A DNA stretch of 64,000 nt, taken from Flavobacteriaceae bacterium UBA7302. Its GTDB lineage: Bacteria; Bacteroidota; Bacteroidia; Flavobacteriales; Flavobacteriaceae. The stretch lies in the NCBI GenBank assembly GCA_002471825.1, contig DKQS01000001.1, forward strand, positions 473,200 through 537,199. Direction: 5' to 3'. The translations under genes were made by a program, and so were the position numbers. How positions within the stretch are numbered: the stretch's first letter is position 1; every line of letters starts with the position of its first letter. Of the stretch, positions 34,736 to 44,192 are shown one piece after another. The notes beneath the pieces were generated by a model. That model made no database searches and was not told the DNA's origin. It was given only the letters and a program-made list of their open reading frames with translations.

Positions 34736-35692
34736 ATGAGTATTATTTCCAAAGATATACGCAAAGCAATCAACTTACTCCAAGAGGATCAGCTGGTGGC
34801 CATCCCAACAGAGACGGTATATGGGCTTGCAGGAAATATATTCAGTGAAGTTGCGATTGGAAAAATTTTTAAAACGAAGAATCGACCACATTTTAATCCG
34901 TTGATTGTTCACATTCCTTCCGTTTCAAAACTGGATCAAATTGTTTCTCATGTTCCAGAGAAAGCAAAGCAATTGGCCGACACATTTTGGCCCGGTTCCT
35001 TGACACTCATCTTGCCAAAAAGCGAAAAAATTCCAGATTTAATTACCGCGGGTAAAGATACGGTAGGCGTGCGGGTTCCAAATCATCCAACAACCCTAGA
35101 ATTGCTTAACCAACTTCCTTTTCCAGTGGCAGCTCCAAGTGCGAATCCTTTTAATCGAATCAGTCCCACAAAACCTGAACACGTAGCTAATTATTTTGAA
35201 GGAAAAATTCAAATGGTATTAGACGGAGGGGCCTGTGAAAAAGGATTGGAATCTACCATCATCGGATTTGAAAATGAGGAACCAATTGTCTATCGCTTGG
35301 GTGCTATTTCCCTCGAAGATATTGAAGCTGTAATTGGAAAAGTTGCTGTTCGAAACACGAAGGAAAATAGACCTGATGCCCCAGGCATGCTTCTAAAGCA
35401 TTATGCTCCGAAAACAAAAATTGTACTCTCCGATAATATTGACAGAGATCTTCAACAATATGCATCGGAAAAAATCGGGATTCTAGGATTTGAAAATACC
35501 TACAAGCATGCATCAATATCTCATCAAGAAACACTTTCTTCCCAAGGAAATCTGCAAGAAGCAGCCACAAATTTGTACCAAGCTTTGCACCGATTGGACG
35601 AACAAGATCTCACCTTAATCCTTGCCGAAAAGTTTCCTGACGAAGGGTTGGGAAAAACCATTAATGATCGATTAAAAAGAGCCTCTTCCTAA
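34736..35692 (+). CDS. sua5: Threonylcarbamoyl-AMP synthase, Sua5 type
   Basis: This enzyme makes threonylcarbamoyl-AMP from threonine, bicarbonate and ATP for the t6A modification of ANN-decoding tRNAs. The protein has 318 aa, the two-domain Sua5 length rather than the short TsaC. The N-terminal YrdC domain has IPTETVYGLAGN, KTKNRPHFNPLIVH, VGVRVPNHP and APSANPFNRISPT. The C-terminal Sua5 domain follows SPGMLLKHY-like APGMLLKHYAPKT (about residue 214 onward). It converges on the response-regulator gene (6-bp gap). Confidence 0.95.
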   Translation: MSIISKDIRKAINLLQEDQLVAIPTETVYGLAGNIFSEVAIGKIFKTKNRPHFNPLIVHIPSVSKLDQIVSHVPEKAKQLADTFWPGSLTLILPKSEKIPDLITAGKDTVGVRVPNHPTTLELLNQLPFPVAAPSANPFNRISPTKPEHVANYFEGKIQMVLDGGACEKGLESTIIGFENEEPIVYRLGAISLEDIEAVIGKVAVRNTKENRPDAPGMLLKHYAPKTKIVLSDNIDRDLQQYASEKIGILGFENTYKHASISHQETLSSQGNLQEAATNLYQALHRLDEQDLTLILAEKFPDEGLGKTINDRLKRASS

Positions 35693-35698
35693 TTTGAC

Positions 35699-36118
35699 TT
35701 AGGTTGAGTAGGTCGGGAAAGTATTGTTTTCCAAAATATACTGAATGTCCTCAGAACGCAAGGGTTTGTTTAAAAACTGATTGACCACGGTGGTAAAATC
35801 GGCCTTCTTTCGATCTTTCGGGTCGGTAGATGTAGAAAGCATCACCACAATTTTACTTTGTTCGAAGGTATTGTCAAGCTTCTCATACTCTTCAATAAAC
35901 TCCCAGCCATCCATTCCGGGCATGTTCAAATCAAGGAATATGAGTTCCGGATAGTGGTATCCTAATTTTGCATTTTCTTTCAAGTAATCCAATGCAGCTT
36001 CGGCACTTTGATGAGCAACAATTTCTTTGGCTACCCCTTCTTTTTTAATCACTAATTTGTGTAAAAAGTTAATCGCTGGATCATCGTCAATCAGTAAAAT
36101 GGTGTCTAACTGTTTCAT
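35699..36118 (-). CDS. CheY-like single-domain response regulator
   Basis: This 139-aa protein is a lone receiver domain with no output domain. The acidic pocket is LLIDDDPAIN, the phospho-acceptor is Asp63 in FLDLNMPGMDGWEF, the switch Thr/Ser is in MLSTST, and the conserved Lys is in LNKPL. Its ATG overlaps the kinase stop codon (ATGA), so it is translated with and almost certainly phosphorylated by that kinase. Output must be through protein-protein contact. Confidence 0.93.
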   Translation of the reverse strand: MKQLDTILLIDDDPAINFLHKLVIKKEGVAKEIVAHQSAEAALDYLKENAKLGYHYPELIFLDLNMPGMDGWEFIEEYEKLDNTFEQSKIVVMLSTSTDPKDRKKADFTTVVNQFLNKPLRSEDIQYILENNTFPTYST

Positions 36119-38079
36119 GATAGTTGTTTTGGAATGGTGAAATAAAATGTACTGCCTTTGCCCAATTCAGATTCAACCCACATGTCTCCGTCGTGCAAAC
36201 TCACAATCTTTTTACAATGGGCCAATCCGATACCTGTGCCTTCATATTCTTCTTTTAAATGCAATCGTTGGAATATTCTAAATATCTTTTGTTGGTGTTT
36301 TTTTGCGATTCCGATTCCGTTGTCTGCCACCGCAAACTTCCATTCATCTCCCATGGATTCGCAACTTATTTTAACTTCTGGTGGAACGCCTTCTCTAGAG
36401 AACTTCATTCCGTTGCTAATCAAGTTTTGCAATAACAATCGAATGGCCACTGGGTAAGCTTTCAGCGTCGGCATTTTTCCAATTTCGACGGAAGCATTTT
36501 TGCGTTCAATTAAGGAGGCCAAATCGGATTGTAAATCGCCAGCCAATTCGTTCAAATCAACCGTTTGAACCTCTTCACTTTGTCCAATTCTAGAGTAATC
36601 CAAGAGGTGTTTGATCAACTGCGTCATTCGTGAAATCGCATCTTGAATGTAATTGAAGATTTGTTTCGCGCTATCGTCAAATTTGTCCTCGTACTCCATC
36701 AATAGAATATCAGAGAAACTAGCGATGGTTCGAAGTGGTTCTTGTAAATCGTGTGAAGCAAGATAGATGTATTGCTCGAGTTCTTTGTTCTTCTCTTCAA
36801 TTTCCTTGAAGTGTGAAGATGCTAAATAAGCTTCTCTATCTTTCTTTTTGGTAATATCCTGTTTGATGATAATGAACTCCTTTTTACGCTTTCCTCGTTT
36901 GATCGGAACAATGGCTGTATCGGTCCAAAAGAAGGTGTCATCTGCTGCTCTGTTTTTAATTTCGCCAATCCAGGTTTTACCGCGAGATACCGTGGCCCAG
37001 ATATCGTCAAAAAATGCTTTCGGATGTTCTTCAGACTGAATCACAGCATTTGTTTTACCCAAGATTTCACCACGTTTGAATTTTGTAAGTTCACAAAAGT
37101 TATCATTGACCATTTTGAACTTGAACTTATCGTCCATAATAGCAACCACAGCAATTTGGTCTAAGGCATATTTAAAAAGCGCCAACTCTTTATTTTTTAC
37201 CAATAGATCATTCTGCATTTGGAGCTTTTCCTTGTAGGATTTGTTGACATTTTCTGCGATTCCGTATTGGGTAATGATCAAAACAGAAATCAAGGTAAAG
37301 GTGAAAAGAATGATTCCAAATTCTGGACTAATAAAATTCTTATCGATATACTGCAACACCAAGAAGGCCATAATCAAAGGCAATAAGACAATGAATGGCA
37401 AGGATTTTCTCAGGAAATTACTTCCAATGTTCTTGGATAGAATCACACCCTTGTAACCTTCAAAAGGAAATAACATCACCAAGAGATAAGAAAGCACCAA
37501 AAATGAAAACGGAGCTTCCAATGAAATGGAGGTTAAATATGGAATTTTATCCCATCCCACCGTTAACTTTAGGATGATGGTAATCACGTTCAATAAAGCA
37601 AACAATGGAAGCACAAAAAAGACAGATTGTGCAATATTTCGAATGAACGTCTTTCGGGTTACTAAGGAGTACAAACCAATGGTAAAAATGATAAAGCTAA
37701 CCGCTGTTAATATGGTCATTCTTCCTGGATTTGTCTTGGACAATTGATCTTCAATAAGAAGGCTGTCGATCCTTAAATCAATTCCGAAAACATATTGCCC
37801 AATGGTTAGTGTACAGAGTGTAAAAATGAATACCGAAATAACTCTAATAATGGATTTGCAATGCGTTACTCGGTAGTAATAGATGAGAATGGCTATTACA
37901 GATAGCAATAAAAATACACCTGTGTTTAATTTGGTCAAACCACCATCCTCTACTAAATTTTTCGCATAAAATATGAGCGATTCTTCACCTGTAAACCAAA
38001 AAAGTAATGTGAAAAAACCAGATACAAATATGTAACTGATTAGAAATAAATTGAGCAATCCGATCTTCTTCGCTTTCAT
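36115..38079 (-). CDS. Membrane PAS-domain sensor histidine kinase
   Basis: This 654-aa kinase has an N-terminal membrane sensor of about eight helices (10-275), a PAS domain (about 300-410, ending FIIIKQDITKKK) and a HisKA domain with phospho-His443 in YLASHDLQEPLRTIASF. The ATPase domain carries NLISNGMKFS, DNGIGIAKKH and GTGIGLAHCKKIV. The signal sensed is unknown. A TTG-started frame extends 12 codons upstream, but ATG 38079 fits the first membrane helix. A GGTCTT/AAGACC hairpin (38086-38105) sits just before the start and could affect translation. The receiver gene follows with a 4-bp overlap. Confidence 0.92.
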   Translation of the reverse strand: MKAKKIGLLNLFLISYIFVSGFFTLLFWFTGEESLIFYAKNLVEDGGLTKLNTGVFLLLSVIAILIYYYRVTHCKSIIRVISVFIFTLCTLTIGQYVFGIDLRIDSLLIEDQLSKTNPGRMTILTAVSFIIFTIGLYSLVTRKTFIRNIAQSVFFVLPLFALLNVITIILKLTVGWDKIPYLTSISLEAPFSFLVLSYLLVMLFPFEGYKGVILSKNIGSNFLRKSLPFIVLLPLIMAFLVLQYIDKNFISPEFGIILFTFTLISVLIITQYGIAENVNKSYKEKLQMQNDLLVKNKELALFKYALDQIAVVAIMDDKFKFKMVNDNFCELTKFKRGEILGKTNAVIQSEEHPKAFFDDIWATVSRGKTWIGEIKNRAADDTFFWTDTAIVPIKRGKRKKEFIIIKQDITKKKDREAYLASSHFKEIEEKNKELEQYIYLASHDLQEPLRTIASFSDILLMEYEDKFDDSAKQIFNYIQDAISRMTQLIKHLLDYSRIGQSEEVQTVDLNELAGDLQSDLASLIERKNASVEIGKMPTLKAYPVAIRLLLQNLISNGMKFSREGVPPEVKISCESMGDEWKFAVADNGIGIAKKHQQKIFRIFQRLHLKEEYEGTGIGLAHCKKIVSLHDGDMWVESELGKGSTFYFTIPKQLS

Positions 38080-38269
38080 GACTTTGGTCTTAGTTTCACA
38101 AGACCTAACAAGCAATCCTCAAGTCGTCATTTTTACGTTCACCATCGTCATCTATCACCCCTGTAGATTCCTTTTAGGTACTATTAAATTTACGAAAAAT
38201 AAAGGAGTATTACCCCTCGAAAATAGGCGAATGCTCGGCTTATTGGCGACGAAATGACCAAATGAAGCT

Positions 38270-38620
38270 TTATGATTTTCGGTCGTCTTTCAATAACTGA
38301 AACAATGCCGATCTAAAAATGGATAATAGAATGCTAAAGAAAAGGGCGGTTAGGAATCCGCTTACTGCAAATCCATTGACCAATTTATCGGCCATAAGTA
38401 TGATAAAAGCATTAATGGCAAACAAAAATAGACCCAGGGTTACAATGGTTGCCGGTAGGGTAAAAAAGATCAAAAGCGGTCTAACAAACATGTTTAAGAT
38501 AGCAATTACAAGGGCAACAATGAAGGCAGTCCCGTAACCATTCACGGTGACTCCAGGTAATATATTTGATAGTACAACAACCGCCAAAGCAGTTAAAGCA
38601 AGTTTTAAAAAGGTTTTCAT
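38270..38620 (-). CDS. YvlD/phage-holin-4 superfamily small membrane protein
   Basis: This 116-aa protein is almost entirely four transmembrane helices, with FVRPLLIFFTLPATIVTLG between helices two and three. That stretch is typical of the Phage_holin_4_2 (YvlD) family, which occurs widely in bacterial chromosomes and is not evidence of a prophage. Its function is unknown. It stands alone, and the 190 bp between it and the kinase gene start show no terminator or clear promoter. Confidence 0.85.
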   Translation of the reverse strand: MKTFLKLALTALAVVVLSNILPGVTVNGYGTAFIVALVIAILNMFVRPLLIFFTLPATIVTLGLFLFAINAFIILMADKLVNGFAVSGFLTALFFSILLSIFRSALFQLLKDDRKS

Positions 38621-38683
38621 GATTTGATTTTAACTAAGTGGTACCAAATGTATGCCAAACAAAATCAACTGAATTTCTGTCAG

Positions 38684-40492
38684 TTATTTGTTCTGTTGCT
38701 CTTCGGAAGCCTTGCGTTCCAATTCGGCTTGAAACTCTTCCATTACAGGCTTCACGGTACTTTCAGGAATATCGGAGACCTTGATGTAAATTAAGCCGTC
38801 TACCGCATTGTTAAACTTCGGATCTACATTAAAAGCAACCAATCGAGCATTCTGCTTCACGTATTTCTTAATCAATACCGGGATTCGAAGTGCTCCTGGT
38901 TCCACCTCATCGATCACCTTATCGAACTTTTGCATATCCCCCTCGGTAGCGTCAAATACAAAGTCTTTGTCGGCGTCTTTCAGTTTTACCTTATACTCTT
39001 TCTTCGGATGAATGTATTGGGCAATGTAAGGATCGTAATAATGCGACTTCATGAACTCAATCATCAAAGATTTTGAGAAATCTGAGAATTGATTACTAAT
39101 GGATACTCCTCCCATCATGTACTTGTACTCTGGGAATCGCAAGGTTACGTGCACAATTCCTTTCCACAATAAAAAGAGTGGCATCGGTTTTTGCTGATAG
39201 TCTTTTACAATAAAGGCCCTTCCCAACTCGATGGTATTTTCCATCATTTGAAAAAGTTCTGGCTCGATTCGGAATAAGGTGTGCAGGTAAAATCCATTGA
39301 TTCCGTATTTTTTAAAAATCGGACCACCCAATCCCATTCGGTAGGCGCCAACCAAGCGATTGGCCTGACTATCCCACAAGAACATGTGATGATAATACTT
39401 GTCGTATTTATCGAGGTCGATTGAATTATTCGTGCCTTCTCCCACATCTCGGAAGGTAATCTCACGCAAACGCCCAATTTCATGCAGCACATTCGGAATT
39501 TCCTTGGCGTTGGCAAAAAAGATCTCGTAATTCTTACTGATCAGTAAACGCTTGTCATTGTCTCGCAAAGCGTTTACCTCCTTCACAAACAACTCAGTGT
39601 TTTTCTGAGAAGTAATTTTCTTTGCTGGTTTCGGGATTTTCAGATTTTGAGTCGATAAGATGTTCTTATTTTTCTCAAAAGGATTGGCCAACATGTAGGT
39701 TTTCTTCCGAATAAATTCATAGAATTCTGGAATGTTCTCGTAGGCATCTTGATCCTTCACAGAAATAGGTCGTCCCACACGCACTTTAATCACCTTCCCG
39801 TTTTGTGAAATCACTTCGGATGGCAGTTTTGCCGTTCTTAAGGTATCGCTAATGCTCGACAGCATGTAAAACAAGCGACTATTTTTCGCGTGAAAATATA
39901 TAGGTATTACTGGTACTTTGGCCTTTTTAATCAACCGTACGGCACCTTCTTCCCAAGGTTTGTCAACCTTTAATTTACCGTCTTTGTAAGTAGATACCTC
40001 CCCCGCGGGAAAGATCCCTAATGGCTTGCCCTCTTTCAAATGCTGCAACGCTCCTTTGATTCCGGCTACGCTTGACTTGGCATCCTTTCTATTTTCAAAA
40101 GGATTCACGGGCATCACATAAGGCTTCAATGGAAGTATGCGGTGCAATAAAAAGTTTGCAATGATTTTATAATCTGCCCTTTTCTCGAGTAATAATTTGA
40201 GGAGAAGAATTCCGTCTATCCCACCCAAAGGATGATTTGAAACCGTGATAAACGGCCCATCTTTGGGAATCCGTTTTAAGTCTTCTTCCGGAATTTCAAA
40301 CCGAATTTCACAGTCGGCCAAAACTCCATTTAAGAAGTCCACACCCTCGCGGTCTTTGTTGTTGTTATAAACTTTATTCAGTGCCGAAATTCGAAGAACT
40401 CGAATCAGTAACCATCCAATAAAAGTACCAATGAAGCCAAGTCTTTTCAGACCAATTACATTAGCAATTTCTTTAGACGTTACAAGAGACAT
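38684..40492 (-). CDS. olsF: Fused acyltransferase, OlsF-like (O- and N-acylation of an amino-acid lipid)
   Basis: This 602-aa protein joins two acyltransferases. Residues about 65-290 form a PlsC-type O-acyltransferase with VSNHPLGGIDG (HX4D) and GIFPAGEVSTYKDG. Residues about 310-600 resemble OlsB, the GNAT-like N-acyltransferase of ornithine lipid synthesis (LREITFRDVGEGT, GAYRMGLG, LGRAFIVKDYQ). OlsF in Serratia and Flavobacterium makes ornithine lipid alone, so membrane aminolipid synthesis is the likely role. The amino-acid head group (ornithine, glycine or serine-glycine) cannot be told from sequence. A TTG lies two codons upstream; ATG 40492 was chosen. Confidence 0.85.
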   Translation of the reverse strand: MSLVTSKEIANVIGLKRLGFIGTFIGWLLIRVLRISALNKVYNNNKDREGVDFLNGVLADCEIRFEIPEEDLKRIPKDGPFITVSNHPLGGIDGILLLKLLLEKRADYKIIANFLLHRILPLKPYVMPVNPFENRKDAKSSVAGIKGALQHLKEGKPLGIFPAGEVSTYKDGKLKVDKPWEEGAVRLIKKAKVPVIPIYFHAKNSRLFYMLSSISDTLRTAKLPSEVISQNGKVIKVRVGRPISVKDQDAYENIPEFYEFIRKKTYMLANPFEKNKNILSTQNLKIPKPAKKITSQKNTELFVKEVNALRDNDKRLLISKNYEIFFANAKEIPNVLHEIGRLREITFRDVGEGTNNSIDLDKYDKYYHHMFLWDSQANRLVGAYRMGLGGPIFKKYGINGFYLHTLFRIEPELFQMMENTIELGRAFIVKDYQQKPMPLFLLWKGIVHVTLRFPEYKYMMGGVSISNQFSDFSKSLMIEFMKSHYYDPYIAQYIHPKKEYKVKLKDADKDFVFDATEGDMQKFDKVIDEVEPGALRIPVLIKKYVKQNARLVAFNVDPKFNNAVDGLIYIKVSDIPESTVKPVMEEFQAELERKASEEQQNK

Positions 40493-40548
40493 AGGCAAAA
40501 AACTTGACGAAACACAAACATACTAAAAAAACTAAAATGGTGTTCTTT

Positions 40549-41802
40549 TTAATTTTGATTCAGTACGATCTGTGTGGTGTCTTTGTTGGTCTGTTTGAGT
40601 AGTACTTTGCCTTTGCTAGAAATATCCTTAATCGCCTCTTGATTGAAGTGTCTGATGGTGTATAATTCCACTCCTTCATCAAAACGAATGGTAAACTCAT
40701 TTTTTAGCGCTTCATAGAATTGATTGAACTTACCAAATTTATTGTCCAAACAAAGCGAAAAACTAATGGCTGAGTTCTGAATTAGATTCACTTTCAACTG
40801 ATATTCGTGTAGTTTTTGAAATATATAACTCATATTATTCTCAACCACAAAAGAGAAATCTTTGGCTGAAATCGAAACAATTACCTGATTCTTTTTGACG
40901 ATAAAACAAGGAATCATCGGTTCCAATACAGAACCCCGAGATACCTTTGTCCCTTGTTTGGACGGATCCACGAACGAACGAACGTAAAGTGGAATCTCTT
41001 TTCTCTGCAGAGGCTGAATGGTCTTCGGGTGAATTACCGAAGCTCCATAAAAGGCCATTTCGATGGCTTCCTCATAGGAGATTTGTTGCAATAAGGTGGT
41101 ACTTTCAAATACTCGCGGGTCTGCATTCAAAACCCCTTGAACATCTTTCCAAATGGTGACACTTTCGGCATCCAAGCAATAGGCAAAAATCCCTGCTGTA
41201 TAATCGGAACCTTCTCTCCCCAAGGTTGTGGTATTCTCTGTATCGTTTGCAGCAATAAATCCTTGGGTAATATTAATTTTGGAAGTATCTACCTTGGTAG
41301 AAATGATTTCTTGAGTCAAGGTCCAATCTACCTTTGCATCTCGATACGAACTATCGGTTTTGATGTAATTACGCGCATCAAACCAGGTATTCGCAGTTCC
41401 CATTTTTTGTAGATAGGCACTTACGATTCTTGTAGATAGTAATTCTCCAAAACAAATGATTTGATCATACACATAATTGTAACGTTTGGAAGAATTTCTA
41501 GCCAAGAACCAACCCAATTCGCCAAATAAAATATCGACTACCTCATAGATTTCATCGCCCTTTTCAAAAAGGCTATCCATGATGTTTTTATGATAATCGG
41601 CAATAAAATCGAGCTTTTGCGGCAACTCATCAGATTTGTTGTAGTAGGCATCAACCACTTCTTCAAAGGCATTGGTCATTTTCCCCAATGCAGAGACTAC
41701 TACCAAGGTATCTTTTGCTCCCTCGGTCGCAATAATATTCGCTACGTTCTTTACGCTTTCAGCATCTTTTACTGAAGCTCCTCCAAACTTAAAAATCTTC
41801 AT
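40549..41802 (-). CDS. Monofunctional aspartokinase
   Basis: This 417-aa enzyme phosphorylates aspartate and is the second aspartokinase in the window besides ThrA. The kinase domain has KIFKFGGASVKDAES, the serine loop TTLGREGSDYTAGIF and a catalytic-region match EEAIEMAFYGASVIHPKT. The C-terminal region (about 300-400) retains only a divergent ACT-like fold. This copy may supply lysine or other aspartate-family products (lysC-like), but the context does not decide it. Its ATG overlaps the stop of the acetyltransferase gene (ATGA), implying coupled translation. Confidence 0.93.
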   Translation of the reverse strand: MKIFKFGGASVKDAESVKNVANIIATEGAKDTLVVVSALGKMTNAFEEVVDAYYNKSDELPQKLDFIADYHKNIMDSLFEKGDEIYEVVDILFGELGWFLARNSSKRYNYVYDQIICFGELLSTRIVSAYLQKMGTANTWFDARNYIKTDSSYRDAKVDWTLTQEIISTKVDTSKINITQGFIAANDTENTTTLGREGSDYTAGIFAYCLDAESVTIWKDVQGVLNADPRVFESTTLLQQISYEEAIEMAFYGASVIHPKTIQPLQRKEIPLYVRSFVDPSKQGTKVSRGSVLEPMIPCFIVKKNQVIVSISAKDFSFVVENNMSYIFQKLHEYQLKVNLIQNSAISFSLCLDNKFGKFNQFYEALKNEFTIRFDEGVELYTIRHFNQEAIKDISSKGKVLLKQTNKDTTQIVLNQN

Positions 41803-42281
41803 ATATTCTGATTCACAAAATTTGACAATCCTTCTTCATCCATCTGAACAACCGACCAATCGTGTAAATAATTGGCCCCTGAACTTTGGTAAAAATCAAT
41901 GGCATTTTGATTCCAATCGAGCACTTCCCAAGCCACTCTTTTGTAATTATTGGTATAGGCGTATTGCAATACCTTTCCGTATAGAGCTTTGCCAATACCT
42001 AACTTGCGTCTAGATTGAGTAACAATTAAATCTTCCAAATGAATTACGGGTCCTTTCCAGGTAGAGAATCGTTCGTAAAAAAGTGCAATGCCCACAATTT
42101 CGTCGTCTTGTTCTGCTACAAAAAACCTAAACTTAGGGTCTTCAGAAAAACCATGCGTCAATAAGGTTTCTTCATCAATTTCTACCGCTTCTGGTTCCTT
42201 TTCAAAAAGTGCCAACTCCTTAATCAAACGAAGTAACGCGGGTACATCCTTTTCTGTTCCGAATCTTACAGTAAAATCCAT
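41799..42281 (-). CDS. GNAT acetyltransferase resembling diamine (spermidine) N-acetyltransferase
   Basis: This 160-aa GNAT protein resembles eukaryotic SSAT1 along most of its length: LLRLIKELALFEKEP, LLTHGFSEDP, IHLEDLIVTQSRRKLGIGKAL (acetyl-CoA loop) and EVLDWNQNAIDFYQSSGA. That points to acetylation of a polyamine or a small amine such as thialysine. The frame is open to a TTG at 42299, but ATG 42281 matches family starts. It is the first gene of a two-gene unit with the aspartokinase. Substrate specificity is inferred. Confidence 0.87.
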   Translation of the reverse strand: MDFTVRFGTEKDVPALLRLIKELALFEKEPEAVEIDEETLLTHGFSEDPKFRFFVAEQDDEIVGIALFYERFSTWKGPVIHLEDLIVTQSRRKLGIGKALYGKVLQYAYTNNYKRVAWEVLDWNQNAIDFYQSSGANYLHDWSVVQMDEEGLSNFVNQNI

Positions 42282-42448
42282 TGTAAAAAATTTTGACAAA
42301 GATAGCCTATTTGCCTTTCTAGGTCATAATTGTAGATATTTTAAACAATTCCGATTCAAATGTTTAAATGTTGCGATTTATTGATTTTCGAAATCGTTTT
42401 AGTTCGAAAAAAGTCGCATCTTTGTATAACAACCCAATCTTCAAAATT

Positions 42449-43459
42449 ATGTCTGAGAAAAACCAAACCCTAGGAGAATTTATCATTGAAAATCAAGCTG
42501 CATTCAAATATACCACTGGTGAGTTGTCACGATTGATCAACTCGATTCGTTTGGCTGCCAAAGTGGTAAACCATGAGGTAAACAAAGCCGGATTGGTGGA
42601 TATTATTGGTGCTGTGGGAGGACGAAATATTCAAGGGGAAGACCAACAAAAATTGGACGTGTATGCCAATGACACCTTTATCCAAACTTTGATTAATAGA
42701 AATATCGTTTGCGGGGTGGCAAGCGAAGAAGAAGATGATTTCATCATTATCAATAGTCAGGACGAGCAACACCAAAATAAATACGTTGTGCTGATTGATC
42801 CTTTGGATGGCTCTTCCAATATTGATGTTAATGTCTCGGTTGGTACGATTTTTTCAATTTACAGAAGGGTAACACCGGTTGGAACTCCAGTTACCATGGA
42901 AGATTTTCTTCAGAAGGGAAATCAGCAAGTAGCCGCGGGATATGTGGTTTACGGAACTTCAACCATGTTGGTGTATACTACCGGACACGGTGTTAACGGA
43001 TTCACCTTAAATCCGGCCATTGGAAGTTATTACCTATCACATCCTGACATGAAATTCCCAGAGGATGGTAAAATTTACTCAGTGAATGAAGGAAATTATT
43101 TAGACTTTCCTGCAGGTATCAAGAAATACATCAAGTATTGTCAAGAAGAAGAGGGAGACAGACCGTATACCAGTCGTTATATCGGATCATTGGTTTCCGA
43201 TTTTCACCGAAATATGATTAAGGGTGGTGTGTACTTATATCCAAAAGGGTCACGGAATCCAAACGGAAAATTACGCCTACTTTATGAGTGCAACCCGATG
43301 GCATTTTTGGCAGAACAGGCCAATGGAAAAGCTTCGGATGGTTACACTCGAATCATGGATATAGAACCTACCGAACTGCATCAAAGGGTGCCATTTGTCT
43401 GCGGAAGCAAGAACATGGTAGACAAGGTAGAAGAGTTCATGAAAATTTACGGTGAATAA
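42449..43459 (+). CDS. fbp: Fructose-1,6-bisphosphatase, class I
   Basis: The enzyme hydrolyses fructose-1,6-bisphosphate in gluconeogenesis. The 336-aa length is normal. The Mg2+-site motif LIDPLDGSSNIDVNVSVGT is intact, as are ASEEEDD and RYIGSLVSDFHRNMIKGG. The frame is open 27 codons upstream, but ATG 42449 (SEKNQTLGEFI) matches family starts. It is divergent from the acetyltransferase. The upstream CATCTTTG at 42415-42424 is a near match to the -7 element. Confidence 0.95.
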   Translation: MSEKNQTLGEFIIENQAAFKYTTGELSRLINSIRLAAKVVNHEVNKAGLVDIIGAVGGRNIQGEDQQKLDVYANDTFIQTLINRNIVCGVASEEEDDFIIINSQDEQHQNKYVVLIDPLDGSSNIDVNVSVGTIFSIYRRVTPVGTPVTMEDFLQKGNQQVAAGYVVYGTSTMLVYTTGHGVNGFTLNPAIGSYYLSHPDMKFPEDGKIYSVNEGNYLDFPAGIKKYIKYCQEEEGDRPYTSRYIGSLVSDFHRNMIKGGVYLYPKGSRNPNGKLRLLYECNPMAFLAEQANGKASDGYTRIMDIEPTELHQRVPFVCGSKNMVDKVEEFMKIYGE

Positions 43460-43523
43460 GTTGTATTTATATTACTATAAGTTAACAAGTTGATAAGACT
43501 CAAAATCCTAGAGTTCTTATAAT

Positions 43524-43531
43524 TACCTTTG
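43524..43531 (+). promoter_or_regulatory. Candidate -7 element of sodB
   Basis: TACCTTTG matches TAnnTTTG and lies 35 bp before the sodB ATG. The nearest TTG is 31 nt upstream, outside the usual 17-23 nt window, so the match is partial. Confidence 0.35.
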
Positions 43532-43565
43532 CATTACAAAAAATTTAACTTAAAAAACTTATCAT

Positions 43566-44174
43566 ATGGCTTTTGAATTACCAGAATTAGGCTATGCTTA
43601 TGATGCATTAGAGCCTCATATTGATGCAAGAACTATGGAGATACACCATAGCAAACATCACAACGGATATACAACAAAATTAAACGGAGCGATTGCTGGA
43701 ACTGATTTGGAAGGACAGTCTATTGAAGACATTCTTACCAACTTAGATATGAGCAACAGCGCTGTGCGTAACAATGGAGGTGGATTCTACAACCACTCTT
43801 TGTTCTGGACTGTAATGAATCCTGAAGACAGAGGATACTTATCAGGTGAATTGAAAGATGCGATTGAAGCTGAGTTTGGTTCTAAAGATGCTTTTATCGA
43901 AGCATTTAGCAAAGCGGCTGCTACGCAATTCGGATCTGGATGGGCTTGGTTATGTGTTCACCCAGGAGGTAAGGTAGAAGTTTGTTCTACTCCAAACCAA
44001 GACAACCCATTAATGCCAGGTGTTAGCTGTGGCGGAACTCCAATCTTAGGATTAGACGTTTGGGAGCATGCTTACTACTTGAACTATCAAAACAGAAGAC
44101 CTGATTATATTGATGCTTTCTTTAAAGTAATCAACTGGAATGAGGTTGAAAGAAGATACGCTGAAGCGAAATAA
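43566..44174 (+). CDS. sodB: Superoxide dismutase, Fe/Mn family
   Basis: This enzyme dismutates superoxide in the cytoplasm. The 202-aa length is normal. Metal ligands are in EIHHSKHHNGY (first His), GGGFYNHSLFW (second His) and GLDVWEHAYYLNYQNRR (Asp and third His). There is no signal peptide. Motifs do not settle whether iron or manganese is used. The gene is a single unit closed by a strong terminator shared with purF. Confidence 0.95.
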   Translation: MAFELPELGYAYDALEPHIDARTMEIHHSKHHNGYTTKLNGAIAGTDLEGQSIEDILTNLDMSNSAVRNNGGGFYNHSLFWTVMNPEDRGYLSGELKDAIEAEFGSKDAFIEAFSKAAATQFGSGWAWLCVHPGGKVEVCSTPNQDNPLMPGVSCGGTPILGLDVWEHAYYLNYQNRRPDYIDAFFKVINWNEVERRYAEAK

Positions 44175-44192
44175 GCGAAGCGAATTAGAAAT

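Noticed and set aside
38270..38620. Phage-holin-like gene as evidence of a prophage
   Set aside because: The YvlD/holin-4 family is common on bacterial chromosomes, and no other phage gene is within the window.
42368..42448. Upstream extension of fbp beginning MLRFIDFRNRF
   Set aside because: The 27 extra residues have no counterpart in the family and precede the well-conserved SEKNQTLGEF start.
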